The position numbers and the translations under genes are program-made. Of a stretch of 64,000 nucleotides of DNA, positions 62,783 to 64,000 are shown piece by piece. How positions within the stretch are numbered: the stretch's first letter is position 1; every line of letters begins with the position of its first letter. The notes under the pieces are model-generated. The model searched no databases, was not told where the DNA came from, and saw only the letters and a list, made by a program, of their open reading frames with translations. Origin of the DNA: Argentina anserina (taxonomy: Eukaryota > Streptophyta > Magnoliopsida > Rosales > Rosaceae). The stretch covers positions 16,863,555-16,927,554 of the forward strand of contig NC_065875.1 in the NCBI RefSeq assembly GCF_933775445.1, written 5' to 3'.

Positions 62783-63671
62783 CCAGAACCGGACCCATTT
62801 GGCGCCTTTCACTTTTAAGTTGAGCCATTGTACCCTTTATCACTGTTTATCCTTCTTATAGGGTTTTAGACTTTTAGTTCTCCAACTCCTTCCTCACCTT
62901 ATTCTTCTTCTCTGCTCTCAGCAAAGCCAGCTCACGTAATAGCTTTGTCAGATTCCTGTCGGCGTTTAATCCGCCTCTGGACCTGTTCGCCATAATGTAC
63001 TTCCGGCAACGACAAAATCAAGATAGTTTATTACTTTATATGGGTCACTTAATCACTTGATGTTTTTTATTTTATATGGTGAAAGATTTGACTTACATTC
63101 CTTTCTACCCTTATCGATCTAGCTTATGTAAACGGAGAATGTGTAATTGCTTCTCGTCATGTGGCTCATGTAAACGGAGAATGTGTAATTGCTTCTCGTC
63201 ATGTGGCATATGTAAACGGAGGACATACTGATTAATACCATCTTAGTTTTTCAATTCAATAATCAATATGCGGTCCTTTTTTTCTTTCTTTTTTTCAATT
63301 TTTTACCTGTTTCCGTTTTACCTGCTATCCGTTTTACAAGCTTATAACGACCAATTTCGAAGATATAAAACGGTTCAACTACACTGCCAGTTTATACCTG
63401 ACTTCCTCTAGCTAGATGATGGGGTAGAGGCGGTGACAGAACTCGCGCTATTACTTCACATGAACAAAGGTGCTGGCAAGACTAGTACGTTATGCCGGCA
63501 GAAACTCCACATTGATAAAACAACATCATTTTGTTTTTCTTTAACACATTTTCTTTTGCATATATTAGTATATATCTTACTGTTACTTTTCTGTGTAGAA
63601 AGGCAATATCTATCGCCAAGCCAGTAATTGAGGAAAAAGCGATACTAGAAAATCTTGGAGCCGAATATCAG
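62783..63671. other. Spacer, no gene recognised (copy B)
   Basis: Same content as 44078-44966. Confidence 0.4.
63122..63224. repeat. 42-bp tandem repeat (copy B)
   Basis: Duplicate of 44417-44519. Confidence 0.85.
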
Positions 63672-64000
63672 GGGAATAGCAGGGGCGGGCCTAGTGCATG
63701 GTATGGCGGACTCAAGTCCACCCACATTTTGGGCAAAAAAAATAATTATATATATATATATATATATTAGAATAGGGCTTCTACGTTAGTAATGTTACTA
63801 ATGAACTTATGTTATCCACAAAAAGAGCCCTCACTTTTTCTAGTTGATCACAATAGTGCCTACAACAATGACAGACTAACGAACTTATCACTCTTTCTCT
63901 CTGCTTCAATCTCGTTCTCTTTCTTATTTGTAGTTCGTCTTATTGACTTTTTTTTTTCAATTTTGAGGCCCAATTTAAATGTAATTAATTAAATTTTTAA
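63672..64000. mobile_element. hAT-like element, left part only (copy B, cut by window end)
   Basis: Starts with the GGGAATAG flank and the CAGGGGCGGG end of its copy A counterpart at 44967. The right end lies beyond the window. The (TA)10 run at 63747-63768 has the same length as in copy A. Confidence 0.75.

Larger units (their letters stand above)
46512..64000. repeat. Tandem segmental duplication, copy B (incomplete at window end)
   Basis: Direct repeat of copy A starting at its base 29406. It includes all of copy A up to about 45295 and is then cut by the window end. It differs by a 1,599-bp insertion at 48970 and about 12 substitutions that I could see, all before about 50,780. Bases 46,512-53,220 otherwise have the same gene-poor content as 29,406-34,515. 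Confidence 0.95.

Overview
This window is nuclear DNA of a flowering plant, most likely a eudicot. The evidence is AT-rich intergenic sequence, genes split by GT-AG introns, plant-only families (TOPLESS-type corepressor, plant GH28 clade, plant DAG-lipase-like class 3 lipase) and dense non-autonomous transposons. A Rosaceae-type genome is my guess only; nothing in the window fixes the species. There is no bacterial, organellar or CRISPR content.

Layout. Bases 1-29,240 hold four intact single-copy genes: a class 3 lipase (minus, 1412-5131, 7 exons, 638 aa), a small J-domain protein (plus, 8315-9640, 4 exons, 273 aa), a nucleolar PUF/Pumilio protein like APUM24 (minus, 12290-16340, 17 exons, 649 aa) and a TOPLESS-related corepressor of the TPR2/TPR3 type (plus, 19776-26891, 25 exons, 1124 aa). 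I rebuilt every gene by hand from splice signals and protein continuity. In each case the exon lengths sum to an open frame. Between the genes lie hAT-type elements with 8-bp target-site duplications, a MITE, and a terminal-inverted-repeat element carrying a broken UDP-glycosyltransferase fragment.

Bases 29,406-64,000 are a direct tandem duplication of about 17.1 kb. Copy A is 29,406-46,511; copy B starts at 46,512 and is cut by the window end. Each copy carries one intact, identical GH28 polygalacturonase-like gene (457 aa). Each then has a cluster of non-autonomous DNA transposons: a hAT element with a 505-bp tandem array, a Mutator-like foldback with arms of about 515 bp, a PIF/Harbinger-like element with TAA target duplication, a second Mutator-like element with duplicated TIR modules, and a second hAT. 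Copy B alone carries a 1594-bp TG...CA element with a 5-bp target duplication (probable solo LTR), inserted after the duplication. By eye the copies differ at about 12 sites in the first 2.7 kb and at none that I found in the following 13 kb, so identity is patchy. A recent duplication with gene conversion and an assembly artefact both remain possible.

The genes do not form a pathway. They cover lipid hydrolysis, co-chaperone activity, rRNA processing, transcriptional repression and cell-wall pectin modification. The most unusual content is the young duplication and its transposon architecture. I found no convincing novel multi-gene system.
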